A stretch of 64,000 nucleotides of DNA from Thermincola carboxydiphila (lineage in GTDB: Bacteria; Bacillota; Thermincolia; Thermincolales; UBA2595), in contig JAENYP010000001.1 of the NCBI GenBank assembly GCA_016841725.1, positions 548,540-612,539 of the forward strand, read 5' to 3'. Both the position numbers and the translations under genes were made by a program. The notes under the pieces were generated by a model. The model had not been told where the DNA came from and ran no database searches. It saw only the letters and a program-made list of their open reading frames with translations. How positions within the stretch are numbered: position 1 is the stretch's first letter; each line of letters begins with the position of its first letter. This document shows positions 34,497 through 43,206 of the stretch, one piece after another.

Positions 34497-34793
34497 TCAA
34501 ACAGGTTCTCCGGCTATCGGGACAGAAATATAAATAACAGTCCCTTCCCCCGGAGCTGTTTCCAGGACAATTTCTGCATTGATCAGCTTTGCCCTCTCAA
34601 ACATCCCTGCCAACCCAAGCTTACGGTTGCTGAGAAGGATTGCCTTCACCTCTGGAAAACCGCTAATCCCAATACCGTTGTCCCTGACCACAAACCATGC
34701 TGTATCCCTGCCAAATTCGGTACTTATGTCTACACGGGAAGCCTCTGCATGGCGGGCAACACATCTCCTTTTCCATAGAACAGCGAACCTCAG
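34497..34793 (-). pseudogene. histidine kinase relic, C-terminal ATPase domain only
   Basis: Reading from a stop at 34796 the frame gives ARHAEASRVDISTEFG, VVRDNGIGISG, RKLGLAGMFERAK and APGEGTVIYISVP: the N-box tail, G1, G2 and end of an HATPase domain of a NarL-type kinase. The dimerisation domain and everything before it are missing, and the N-box itself looks frameshifted. No ribosome site. Confidence 0.75.
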
Positions 34794-34805
34794 TTAATCC
34801 AGCTT

Positions 34806-34958
34806 TTATTCCCCGCCATCCAGTTGTTCATTTTTAATTATTCCTTGTCTTAAAGCAGTCAAAATTGCTTCTGTTCGGGAATTAACCCCAATTTTGGAAA
34901 AAACGTTTCGCAAATGAGTTTCTACCGTACGTACACCAAGAAAAAGCCTCCCAGCTAT
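34806..34958 (-). pseudogene. LuxR-type response regulator relic, HTH only
   Basis: Not a complete open frame: translation gives [45 protein letters not shown] then stop, the second half of a LuxR HTH domain. An in-frame stop lies directly upstream and no receiver domain follows. It directly precedes the kinase relic. Confidence 0.75.
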
Positions 34959-35405
34959 TTACCTGTTCCTTCCTCCTACAAATGTTAGGATATTGTTAAT
35001 AATTTCACAATCTAATTTAAAAAATATATTCCGGTTAAGGTGACAGCTGTAAATTTTGGAATTTTCTATTTTTTCTCTTATATATATTTTACTACCAATT
35101 GTTCGAACTGTCAAACGGAACTAATGTCTCCTCCTAATGGTAAGGCAGATGGTCACACCATCAGGTTAAAAAACCGGGAGCAAGGGCAATGGGAGGAAAG
35201 CCCGCCCCCGGTAACAGATTTAGTTTTACCTTCTCTTAAGCAGTTGTCTAAGTACTTCTCCCTGTATCCCCGCCCCGCTGTTATATTCCAACTGACAATC
35301 CATGGCAAAAGCAAGTTCACTAATAATAAATAAGGGCTGCCTCTTATTGAGACAACCCCAAACCACTAATTATCCGTAATGCTGACTACCCGTAATACTA
35401 GTTTT
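34959..35405. other. intergenic region between cooC and the regulator relic
   Basis: No supported gene. A hairpin at about 35329-35358 (GAGGCAG pairing with TTGTCTC through G-U) could end the cooC transcript. A GC-rich hairpin (ACCGGG...CCCGGT) sits near 35173-35215 and might be a small structured RNA or a remnant terminator. Confidence 0.35.
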
Positions 35406-36158
35406 TTAAAGACCTGCTTTGGCTATAATATCCTTTACAGCCACGACTGCCTTGGAGTTCTCCGGCAGTTCGTACAGAGCCTTACCCTTCAAGTCATATT
35501 CGGCGACCTCGGGGTCATAGGGAATAGTCCCTACCATTTTGAGACCTGTTGCTTCAATTTCCCCCATAAGGTCATCTATGCCTGTTTCCATAACCTTTGT
35601 CACAACCAGATAGATATTGTGAACCTTTGTATGCAGTGTATCAACAATCTGCTTTACCCTGCCGGCAGACCGGATGCTGCGCGCCGAAGCATCACTTATA
35701 ATAAAAAAGTGATCAATATCCTGAACTGTCTGGCGGCTCAAATGCTCCAGTCCTGCCTCATTATCAGTGACAACATAGTCATAGTTACCCCTCAGATTAT
35801 CCAGATGCCGCCGCAGCAGATCATTTGGATAACAATAACACCCCTGGCCGGTAGGAACACCCAGTACCAGCAGGTCAACATACTTGGTTTCAATCATTGA
35901 CTGGCTGAGCTTCCACTCGATAAATGCTTCCTTGGTCATCCCTGTAGGCACGTCACCGGCCTTAACAGAATCAACTGCTTCAGAAATTGTAGTATCCACA
36001 TCCAACCCCAGAGCCTCGTTAAGATTCGCATTAGGATCAGCATCAACGGCAAGGATGGCGGCTTTCTTCATATTCACCAGTTCCCGCAATACCAGGGCCG
36101 TAAAAGTTGTCTTACCAGTGCCGCCTTTTCCTGCGACTGCAATCATTTTTGAACCCAT
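35406..36158 (-). CDS. cooC: CooC-family ATPase (CO dehydrogenase nickel insertion)
   Basis: 250-aa MinD/NifH-like ATPase. Deviant Walker A KGGTGKTT at about residues 9-16, VDADPNANLNEALG after it, and the metal-binding CYCYPNDLLRRH (CxC at about 112-114) typical of CooC, which inserts nickel into CO dehydrogenase. VVTDNEAGLEHLSR is the switch II region. The start ATG 36158 follows GGAGGTGC. No CODH genes are in the window; the neighbour is a broken acyl-CoA synthetase, so the cluster may be a remnant or the CODH lies elsewhere. Confidence 0.88.
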   Translation of the reverse strand: MGSKMIAVAGKGGTGKTTFTALVLRELVNMKKAAILAVDADPNANLNEALGLDVDTTISEAVDSVKAGDVPTGMTKEAFIEWKLSQSMIETKYVDLLVLGVPTGQGCYCYPNDLLRRHLDNLRGNYDYVVTDNEAGLEHLSRQTVQDIDHFFIISDASARSIRSAGRVKQIVDTLHTKVHNIYLVVTKVMETGIDDLMGEIEATGLKMVGTIPYDPEVAEYDLKGKALYELPENSKAVVAVKDIIAKAGL

Positions 36159-36269
36159 TCTCATGCACCTCCGGACAAATTTGCAATTTTTCTGAATTTT
36201 CTTATTGCAACAGTTATTTCTATGATATACCAAAAGCCTATTTAAGGTCAAGTCCCAAAGCCCATTCCC

Positions 36270-36872
36270 TCAAAACCCTGCGGTTGTTTCGTCCTTCCCA
36301 ATTCCGGTAATCCAGCCCGGATCTGCTGTGCACCAATAGATGTCATCCCGGCAAAGGTCATGAACCCATTTGGCAGTGATATAGATGCCTACCGCTCCCC
36401 TGTGGGCATGCAGTATCCCCCTGGGCTTACCTTCCGCGCCTGAGGCACAAAGGAGCAGATAGGGGTCTTCCGGCGCTACCCGGGTGATCTCATAGTCTCT
36501 TGAAGCCTCCGCCATCTCGTTGTGCCACTGAATATCTCCCTTTTTCAGAGTTCCACAGCCACCGACGACAAATACGTGTTTCAGTTCAGGTAATTTATTG
36601 GCTGGTATCCTGTTCCTAAGTTCTGGAGTGGTAATGATGGCTTTTGCCCCACTGTCTTTAAGCCTGTCAAATACCGCATCTTCCATAAAAGCCTCAAATA
36701 GAGGGACCGCTATAGCTCCTCTTTTTACAGTTCCCAGGAAACTCATATATAATTCCGGACATCTGGACATAAAAATACCCACCCGGTCGGTTTTACCAAT
36801 TCCGTATTTTTTCAGTACATTGGCAAATTTGTTGGAATAAGCCGCCATCTGTGCAAAAGTATATATTTCACA
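36270..36872 (-). pseudogene. truncated acetyl-CoA synthetase fragment
   Basis: About 200 residues of an acs-type AMP-forming synthetase: YTFAQMAAYSNKFANVLKKY, RVGIFMSRCPELYMSFLGTV, KRGAIAVPLF, LLCASGAEGKPRGILHAHRG and CTADPGWITG. The Ser/Thr/Gly-rich P-loop region reads ASGAEGKPRG where TSGTTGKPKG is usual. It ends abruptly about ten residues after WITG, where a full enzyme has about 350 more residues, and the N-terminal 60-80 residues are also missing. Probably non-functional. Confidence 0.85.
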
Positions 36873-37043
36873 TAATTGTCACCCTCCCCCAATGATAATA
36901 AACTATTCCGAACATTCTGTCGTGATCTGTGTCCCCATACGCAAACCTAAAACGTCTAATAATCTAGACATATTCTGCCTGCACTCAATCAATTCCTTCA
37001 GACAAGAATTATTTCCTTAAAAACAATTCAATAATAGTACTCG

Positions 37044-37427
37044 CTATCCGAATAGTTTTCTGAGGTACAGGTCAATAAATACTATAATAATCCCGACTGC
37101 CCCAATTATTAGCATATAATTAACCTTTCCCCTCATGATGAGGGATAATCCTCCTAACAGCCCGGCTGCCATTATCGCATCAATGATCAGCCTTACTTTT
37201 GCAGGGGTAAGGGTTTTTTCACTCTTTTGCTGAGCCTCTTCGCCCTGGCTCTCTTTGACCTGCTCCTCCGGCAGTTCATTGTACGTTCCGGGGACATTGT
37301 TAAAATTATCAGAACCTGATTTGGGTGAAGTTCTAAACTCACGGATAAGATAAGCGAAACCTATTATAAAAATGATAATTCCTATTACAGCTAATAATAT
37401 TACAATATCTTCTTTGTTTTGTTTCAT
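37044..37427 (-). CDS. membrane protein of unknown function, three helices
   Basis: About 127 aa: TM1 (ILLAVIGIIIFIIGFAYLI), an acidic Gln/Glu-rich linker (YNELPEEQVKESQGEEAQQK), TM2 (IIDAIMAAGLLGGLSLI) and TM3 (YMLIIGAVGIIIVFIDLYL). Not recognised. The start ATG 37427 follows AAGGGGTTGGTAGGA. Confidence 0.7.
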   Translation of the reverse strand: MKQNKEDIVILLAVIGIIIFIIGFAYLIREFRTSPKSGSDNFNNVPGTYNELPEEQVKESQGEEAQQKSEKTLTPAKVRLIIDAIMAAGLLGGLSLIMRGKVNYMLIIGAVGIIIVFIDLYLRKLFG

Positions 37428-37550
37428 TCCTACCAACCCCTTTCAAGAGTTGTGTAAAACTCCATTTACATTTTATAAGTCATGAAACAAATACTATATC
37501 ACTATATTAATCGTCTTTTTTAATAATAACTTTAAGGCCGGCAGGCTAAT

Positions 37551-37596
37551 AAAAAAACAGACCTGAACCCTTGTACTATTGTACATGGCCCAGGTC
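37551..37596 (-). terminator. intrinsic terminator of the EF-G-like gene
   Basis: Outer arms CAGACCTG / CAGGTC with inner TGTAC / GTACA and an A-run on the plus strand, giving TGTTTTTTT on the minus strand. Confidence 0.85.
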
Positions 37597-37617
37597 CTAT
37601 TTTCAAAAAAATGTTTT

Positions 37618-39645
37618 CTATTTTTCGGCCGCTTCCTTATCTGCCCTGGCTTTTTCCACGATCTTATCTGCCAGCATCGCAGGAACTTCCTCGTAATGGG
37701 AGAATTCCATTGCAAATGAACCCCGTCCCTGGGTCATTGACTTCAGGTCAATAGCATAACGATACATCTCAGACATGGGGACCTGGGCCTTTACCGTTGT
37801 CAGTTTATCACCCGGTTCCATGCCCTGAATGCGGCCGCGTTTGGTATTGAAGTCACTGATGATGTCACCGGTATAGTTTTCCGGGACTCTGACCTCAACA
37901 TCGGCAATCGGTTCCAACAGCGTGGGTTTAGCCTGTTGCGCGCCTTTTTTAAATGCCTGGGCGCCGGCAATCTTGAAGGCCATTTCTGAGGAGTCGACAT
38001 TATGGTAGGATCCGTCATAAACCACGACTTTAACATTGGTAACCGGATAGCCGGCAAGAACACCGTCTGCCATAGCTTCCCTGACGCCTTTTTCAACCGC
38101 CGGTATGTACTGCCTGGGAACAGAGCCACCAAATATCTCTTCACCAAACTCGAAAGTACCCTCTGCAAGTGGTTCAATTCTCAACCAGCAGTGACCGTAT
38201 TGCCCATGACCACCGGTCTGTTTCTTATGTTTGCCTTCAACCTTGACAGTGCCTCTGATGGTCTCCCGGTAAGGTACTCTTACATCCTTTGTAATTATAT
38301 CGACCCCAAACTTCCGCTTAAGTTTATCCAGAGTGATATCAAGGTGCATCTCACCCATACCTGTAAGCAGTGTCTGGTGTGTTTCCACATTTTTCTCCAC
38401 TCTGAGGGCCGGATCTTCTTCCAGGGTCCTGCTGATAGCATTTCCCAGCTTATCCTCATCGCCTTTGGACTTGGGCTCAATAGCCACTGTAAATGTCGGC
38501 ACCGGGAATACTACAGGATCCAGTTTAACCGACTTCTCCTTGACACCCAGGCTGTCATTTGTATTGGTATCCTGCAGCTTAACCAGAACCGCGATATCAC
38601 CACACGGCACCTGGGTGGTATTTTCCTGGTGCTTGCCCCGTACAAAAAGTACCTGACCTATTTTTTCAGCTTTTTCTTTGGTTACATTATACAGAGGAAC
38701 ATCTGCCTTCAAACTGCCCGAAAATACCCTGATGAAATTCATCTTGCCCACAAATGGGTCAACAAGTGTTTTAAATACAAGGGCTGACAAAGGTTCAGAA
38801 GATTTGTCCTCCGGAGCTGTATAGAACTCTGCCATGAAGTCCATTAATTGTTTCACACCAACGTTTTTGGTTGCTGAGCCACAAAGTACCGGTGTAACTT
38901 TTCCTTGCTTGATTGCTGCTTTCAGACCGTTCATTATCTCTGTTTCAGACAATTCGTCGCCATTCAGGTACTTCTCCAAAGCCTCATCATCCATCTCAGC
39001 AGAGCTTTCCACAAGCTTTTCCCGGTAAATTTCCAGAGCATCTGCCAAATCGTCAGGGACCGGGATCTCGCTTACCTCGCCCTTATCCTTGTAGGCATAA
39101 GCCTTCTGGGTAATCACATCAACATACCCACTGAAAGTCTCCGCCGCCCCTATGGGGATTTGAACCGGAATAAAGCTGCCCGGCAGCTGCTCTTCAATTT
39201 CTCCCAATACCTTTTCAAAATTGGCATTTTCACGATCCATCTTGTTGATAAAGACTACCCTGGGAAGCTTGGCATCATTTGCCATATCCCAGATAAGTTC
39301 GGTCTGGACCTCAACGCCTGCAACCGCACAAACCATAAACAGGGCGTTATCCACTACCCTGAGGACACCTTGTACGTCACCGATAAAATCGGAAAAACCG
39401 GGTGAATCCAGCAAATTAAGTTTGGTATCGTTCCACTCGCAGGGAACCAGTGTGGTGTGAATGGTAACCTGTTTCTTGATTTCTTCCGGGTGGTAGTCTG
39501 AAGTTGTTGTACCGTCTTCTACTCTGCCTAATCTGTTTATAGCTCCAGTGTTGAACAGCATCGATTCCACCAGCGAAGTCTTACCTGCGCCACCGTGGGC
39601 AAAAATCCCGATGTTTCTCAGTTGACTCGTCTGATAGCTTTTCAA
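37618..39645 (-). CDS. elongation factor G-like GTPase
   Basis: 675 aa with all five EF-G domains: GTPase G1 AHGGAGKTSL (about residues 16-25), G2 region, LLDSPGFSDF (G3), INKMDREN (G4); then domains II-V with GMGEMHLDI and a C-terminal VPMSEMYRYAIDLKSMTQGRGSF. G1 has GGAGKTS where canonical EF-G has VDAGKTT, the mark of the second EF-G-like class (Thermus EF-G-2 type) of unclear role in translation or stress. The start is TTG after a G6 tract. It is followed by a terminator and preceded by an unusual repeat-rich intergenic region. Confidence 0.93.
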   Translation of the reverse strand: MKSYQTSQLRNIGIFAHGGAGKTSLVESMLFNTGAINRLGRVEDGTTTSDYHPEEIKKQVTIHTTLVPCEWNDTKLNLLDSPGFSDFIGDVQGVLRVVDNALFMVCAVAGVEVQTELIWDMANDAKLPRVVFINKMDRENANFEKVLGEIEEQLPGSFIPVQIPIGAAETFSGYVDVITQKAYAYKDKGEVSEIPVPDDLADALEIYREKLVESSAEMDDEALEKYLNGDELSETEIMNGLKAAIKQGKVTPVLCGSATKNVGVKQLMDFMAEFYTAPEDKSSEPLSALVFKTLVDPFVGKMNFIRVFSGSLKADVPLYNVTKEKAEKIGQVLFVRGKHQENTTQVPCGDIAVLVKLQDTNTNDSLGVKEKSVKLDPVVFPVPTFTVAIEPKSKGDEDKLGNAISRTLEEDPALRVEKNVETHQTLLTGMGEMHLDITLDKLKRKFGVDIITKDVRVPYRETIRGTVKVEGKHKKQTGGHGQYGHCWLRIEPLAEGTFEFGEEIFGGSVPRQYIPAVEKGVREAMADGVLAGYPVTNVKVVVYDGSYHNVDSSEMAFKIAGAQAFKKGAQQAKPTLLEPIADVEVRVPENYTGDIISDFNTKRGRIQGMEPGDKLTTVKAQVPMSEMYRYAIDLKSMTQGRGSFAMEFSHYEEVPAMLADKIVEKARADKEAAEK

Positions 39646-39757
39646 TATCTACGCCCCCCGATTAGTTAGTAGTACTAAAAAAAGCTTATGACAGGCCTTT
39701 GCAGCCTGCCTTTGACAAAACCCTGCTGCCTTTGCAAAAACACCTTTATTTAATTGT

Positions 39758-39796
39758 AACAAAAGTTTCTATCAAAACTTTAGGGAAACTTTTGTT
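39758..39796. repeat. 12-bp inverted repeat upstream of the EF-G-like gene
   Basis: AACAAAAGTTTC (39758-39769) and GAAACTTTTGTT (39785-39796), perfect arms around a 15-base spacer. Confidence 0.8.
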
Positions 39797-39803
39797 GATA
39801 TCT

Positions 39804-39854
39804 GGAAATTATACTTTGAGGTTATCCACAATTTTACCTCAAAGTATAATTTCC
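39804..39854. repeat. 19-bp perfect inverted repeat enclosing a DnaA box
   Basis: GGAAATTATACTTTGAGGT (39804-39822) and its exact complement (39836-39854) with a 13-base loop. The loop edge carries TTATCCACA (39822-39830), a consensus DnaA box. AT-rich surroundings, no gene in 39646-40130. Confidence 0.85.
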
Positions 39855-40130
39855 TAAATATTAAAATAAGATATTCTACAAAAACTGTTTAAATTCCTTC
39901 GCCAACATCTAACTAATCTGTCGAAATTTTCGGTTTTCCTCTATTTTCATAATTTGACCATAATCTTGAAACTATATGCATGCCTTCCGGCATTTCGCAT
40001 TTTTGAAGCCAGCCTTCCGTATAACAGCCACAATATCAGGAAAATATAATCATTGATCGTTCAATATAAATTTTTTAGCTTCAGTGTTTTCGCAGCCTGA
40101 ATAATGTTAATCAAAGAAAGGGGTTTTCGG

Positions 40131-40364
40131 ATGGCAGATGAAGTTATTATGTACACTACTAAAACCTGACCGGCATGTCATCAGGTGAAAGAGTATCTTT
40201 CACGTAAAGGGGTCGGCTTCAGTGACTTTGACGTAGCCACAGATGCCAAAGCAAGGCAGGAAATGTCTGAAAAAACAGGAAGTATGGCCGTACCGACACT
40301 GGTCATCAACGGCGAAACCGTAATCGGTTTTGACAGGAAAAAAATTGATAGGCTTATACACTAG
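40131..40364 (+). CDS. glutaredoxin-like selenoprotein (UxxC), in-frame UGA read as Sec
   Basis: Thiol/selenol redox protein of 77 residues. Translation from the ATG at 40131 (after AAAGAAAGGGG) meets TGA at codon 13 (40167-40169) and then continues in frame to TAG at 40362. Reading TGA as selenocysteine gives MYTTKT-U-PACHQVKEYLS, which is the glutaredoxin/NrdH active site CPxC with the first Cys replaced, followed by MAVPTLVINGETVIGFD, the conserved cis-Pro and C-terminal motif. A stem-loop begins 15 bases after the TGA. Not found by ordinary gene callers because of the stop. It is followed by a terminator-like hairpin that overlaps the end of rnhA. sel genes are not in the window. Confidence 0.88.
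40185..40203 (+). promoter_or_regulatory. candidate bacterial SECIS stem-loop
   Basis: GTGAAAG-AGTAT-CTTTCAC: perfect 7-bp stem with a 5-base loop containing GU, its loop 23-27 bases after the UGA. Distance and loop fit bacterial SECIS elements bound by SelB. Confidence 0.7.
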
Positions 40365-40369
40365 CAAGG

Positions 40370-40394
40370 AGCGGGTTCATCAGGCCCGCTTTTT
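40370..40394 (+). terminator. terminator of the selenoprotein gene
   Basis: AGCGGG (40370-40375) and CCCGCT (40385-40390) followed by TTTT; it overlaps the last codons of the convergent rnhA. Confidence 0.7.
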
Positions 40395-40817
40395 AATTTC
40401 ATCCCGGGCCAGCCGGTCACACCTGTTATTGTATTCATTATCGGAATGGCCTTTTACCTTAACCCACTCCACCATATGCTTTCCGGTTAGCTCCAGCAGC
40501 TGTTTCCAGAGGTCCTGGTTTTCCACAGGACCTTTGTTGCTGGTTTTCCAGCCATTACGCTGCCATTTCTCCAGCCAGTTCTGTTTAAAGGTATTTACCA
40601 GATAGGCGCTGTCACTATATAAACTCACTCTGCAGGGTTCCTTCAGCGCCTCGAGGGCCTTAATTGCAGCAGTCAGTTCCATCCGGTTGTTTGTGGTGTG
40701 GGCTTCATATCCCGAAATCTCCTTTTCAGTGGAACCAAACATCAGGACTGCCCCCCAGCCGCCGGGTCCAGGGTTGTGGGAGCAAGCCCCGTCAGTATAT
40801 ATCGTTACTTCTTTCAT
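40380..40817 (-). CDS. rnhA: ribonuclease HI
   Basis: Degrades the RNA strand of RNA-DNA hybrids. 145 aa with catalytic acids: [13 protein letters not shown] (Asp9), [11 protein letters not shown] (Glu46), YSDSAYLVN (Asp68) and [10 protein letters not shown] (Asp near 133), plus the basic handle region [22 protein letters not shown]. Length is standard for bacterial RNase HI. Convergent with the selenoprotein gene. Confidence 0.96.
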   Translation of the reverse strand: MKEVTIYTDGACSHNPGPGGWGAVLMFGSTEKEISGYEAHTTNNRMELTAAIKALEALKEPCRVSLYSDSAYLVNTFKQNWLEKWQRNGWKTSNKGPVENQDLWKQLLELTGKHMVEWVKVKGHSDNEYNNRCDRLARDEIKKRA

Positions 40818-40928
40818 GAAGTTGCTCCTTTATTTTTTATGCCATTGACCTTTATATTTATGCATTTAAAACTCAAATCCCTGCCAACTTAATAATTTTT
40901 TGCCAAAAGTTAACATACCAAAAGTTTA

Positions 40929-42596
40929 TTAACTTCGTCCGGCCGCGGAAGCAGGCTCTCTCTGCGGCCTGCCCTTACTCATAATATCAATAAGGTGGGC
41001 GGCTGTCCGGGCGGCAATGGCCATTACCGTCTCTGTGGGATTTGCTCCCCCGGAAGTCACAAAAACACTGGCATCACAGATGTAGAGATTAGGGATATCG
41101 TGGCTCTGGCAGAACCGGTTGACCACCGATTTCTGTGGGTCACTGCCCATCCGGCATCCCCCGTGAAGGTGTGCGGTATCAGGGACGACAAAGGCCGGCC
41201 GGCCTCCGGCAGCTTCGAGTATCTCATTGGCCCTGGCCACCCCGTGAGCTATCATTCTATTGTCATTTTCCCCATAGCTGAAGGTAACCAGCGCCCTAGG
41301 CAGGCCATACTCATCCTTTTCATCAGCGAGTGTAACCCTATTATCTGGTGATGCAAGCACTTCCCCCACGAGGGTAACCCGGGCATAGAAATTGAAGTCA
41401 GTCATAATCTCCCTGAGCTGTTTCCCCCAGATGCCGGCGCCGGATGCCAGTGTTTTAGCCATGGTTACCGGACGGCTGCCATGGGCGTTAAAGGTATAGC
41501 CCCTGACAAATCCCCTCTTCAGGTCAGTCTCATAGAATTCCTGGCTGACAGCCAGAACAGGAGTCCCCTTATAAAAACGGATCTCATCATCAAACCTGGC
41601 ATAGATATCATGTCCGGTGTGAGGCATAATATATTTCCCCACCAGTCCGCTGCAGTTAGCCAGGCCTCCGGGATGCCGGGATGTGGCCGAATTAAGCAGC
41701 AGCCTGGGAGTTTCTACCACAAAAGCAGAAATAACCACCACCCTGGCTTCCTGATGATAGGTTTGCCCATCATGGACAAATTCGACCCCTGTTACCCGTT
41801 CCCCGTTCCTGTCAGTCAGCACCCGTGTCACCATGCTATCTGTCAGGATTTCCGCTCCATAGCCTATGGCCCTGGGGATATGATGTATCAGGGCGCTGTA
41901 CTTGGCGTTAGGCATACAGCCCTGGTTGCAGAAGCCCCTGTTGGTACACGGGGGCCGTCCGTCAAAAGGGGCGGACAGAATAGCCAGGGGGGCAACTGTA
42001 CTCCTGATACCCAATGCCTCACACCCTCTCCGGAAAACCTGTGCATTGGCACTTACCGGCTCCCGCTCCGGATATGGGTAAGGCCCGTGGAAGGTGCCCC
42101 AAGGAAACACCCTGGGGCCGGAAACCCTGATATCCTGTTCAATTTTGCTGTAATAAGGCTCCAGGTCCTTATAGGTAATGGGCCAGTCTTCTCCTACACC
42201 GTCAAGTGTTTTAGTACGGAAGTCACTCTCATGGAAACGGTAAAAGACTCCGGTAAAGTGTACCGTGCCTCCTCCGGCCCCTCTTCCGGAGTTATTATGA
42301 CCCATGCTGAGAGGGTCACTGCCGGCAACAATGCGGGTATCATTCCAGGCCAGTTTCTGCATTGCCAATTCATCACTGGCAAAATCCGTCTGGGGATTCC
42401 AGAAAGGCCCGGCCTCAATAACCACAACTTCCAGACCGGCCCTGCTCAGCTCACAGGCCACCACACTTCCTGCCGCACCTGCCCCCACAATACAGACATC
42501 CACCTCTTTAGAACCAAATTTTCTTTTATTCATATGATCATATCTGTGGTCACTGTAATGGTCACAGTTGTGTTTTACAAAATCCCTATTTTCCAT
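40929..42596 (-). CDS. GMC-family oxidoreductase (gluconate/sorbosone dehydrogenase large subunit type)
   Basis: About 555-aa FAD enzyme oxidising an alcohol or sugar acid. Rossmann motif VCIVGAGAAGSVVACELSRA (about 33-52), then EAGPFW, NNSGRGAGGGTVHFTG, the cysteine-bearing CTNRGFCNQGCMPNAK insert seen in membrane-bound dehydrogenase large subunits, and C-terminal HLHGGCRMG and GGANPTETVMAIAARTA with the catalytic His region. It overlaps by 11 bp the gene for a subunit-3-like protein and has a membrane protein gene above that. The usual third partner, a multi-haem cytochrome c, is absent here. Substrate unknown. Confidence 0.92.
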   Translation of the reverse strand: MENRDFVKHNCDHYSDHRYDHMNKRKFGSKEVDVCIVGAGAAGSVVACELSRAGLEVVVIEAGPFWNPQTDFASDELAMQKLAWNDTRIVAGSDPLSMGHNNSGRGAGGGTVHFTGVFYRFHESDFRTKTLDGVGEDWPITYKDLEPYYSKIEQDIRVSGPRVFPWGTFHGPYPYPEREPVSANAQVFRRGCEALGIRSTVAPLAILSAPFDGRPPCTNRGFCNQGCMPNAKYSALIHHIPRAIGYGAEILTDSMVTRVLTDRNGERVTGVEFVHDGQTYHQEARVVVISAFVVETPRLLLNSATSRHPGGLANCSGLVGKYIMPHTGHDIYARFDDEIRFYKGTPVLAVSQEFYETDLKRGFVRGYTFNAHGSRPVTMAKTLASGAGIWGKQLREIMTDFNFYARVTLVGEVLASPDNRVTLADEKDEYGLPRALVTFSYGENDNRMIAHGVARANEILEAAGGRPAFVVPDTAHLHGGCRMGSDPQKSVVNRFCQSHDIPNLYICDASVFVTSGGANPTETVMAIAARTAAHLIDIMSKGRPQREPASAAGRS

Positions 42597-43206
42597 TTCT
42601 TCTCGCCTCCCATGGCTCAACCAGTCCTTCTTCTATCCTGACATAGATTTGCGGGTACATCGGCCCCCCGTAACCTATCTCTGACCAGACAGCAGGATGG
42701 GAATAGTATGCAGATACCATTTCAGAAGCAAGCTTATTAAACAGCGCCTTCTGGGGAACCAGTGACCATTGGGGAATATAGGCTGCCTTTCCCTGCTGCA
42801 GGTCTGCCAGGAGTTGAAACTGCTGTTCTACATCAAGGCCTCCAAAATCACAGCCATAGCTCAATCGGGCGGCATGGTCCAGGGCCTTAAGCCCTTCCCT
42901 GATAAGAATTTTTTCAGGAGGTATGCCCTTTTTCCGTTCCCCTTCACCTGTTTCATCGGCAAATTTCCGGTCACAGTGATGTACAATCCATTCAATAATA
43001 TCTGCCCTGTTGTCATAAACTATATGTTCCGCTATAATTGACAAATATGCCCATTCCCGTTCTGAGAGAAACTGTCGCTCAGGGAAAGGCCCCAGGCGCC
43101 TCCTGACAATTTCTTTGGTATGGGAATCCCACTCATCCATACGGTTCAACACATTATAACCCGCATAGTGGCTGTTAACAGTACTCATATTTTCACCTGT
43201 CATCAT
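42586..43206 (-). CDS. gluconate 2-dehydrogenase subunit 3 family protein
   Basis: About 206 aa. Pattern FLSEREWAYLSIIAEHIVYD, IIEWIVHHCDRK, GLKALDHAARLSYG and MVSAYYSHPAVWSEIGYGGPMYP matches the gamma (subunit 3) family that accompanies GMC dehydrogenases; in proteobacteria it has a Tat signal, here no signal peptide is visible. The start is taken at ATG 43206 after GGAGG. It overlaps both neighbours, so the three genes are one translational unit. Confidence 0.85.
   Translation of the reverse strand: MMTGENMSTVNSHYAGYNVLNRMDEWDSHTKEIVRRRLGPFPERQFLSEREWAYLSIIAEHIVYDNRADIIEWIVHHCDRKFADETGEGERKKGIPPEKILIREGLKALDHAARLSYGCDFGGLDVEQQFQLLADLQQGKAAYIPQWSLVPQKALFNKLASEMVSAYYSHPAVWSEIGYGGPMYPQIYVRIEEGLVEPWEARRNGK

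Noticed and set aside
39660-39680. TTAGTAGTACTAA as a further BlaI-type operator
   Set aside because: Half-sites are adjacent instead of 7 bases apart, so it does not fit the motif.
41481-42641. 386-codon plus-strand open frame opposite the GMC oxidoreductase
   Set aside because: Antisense to a conserved enzyme with all motifs intact; no recognisable protein features.
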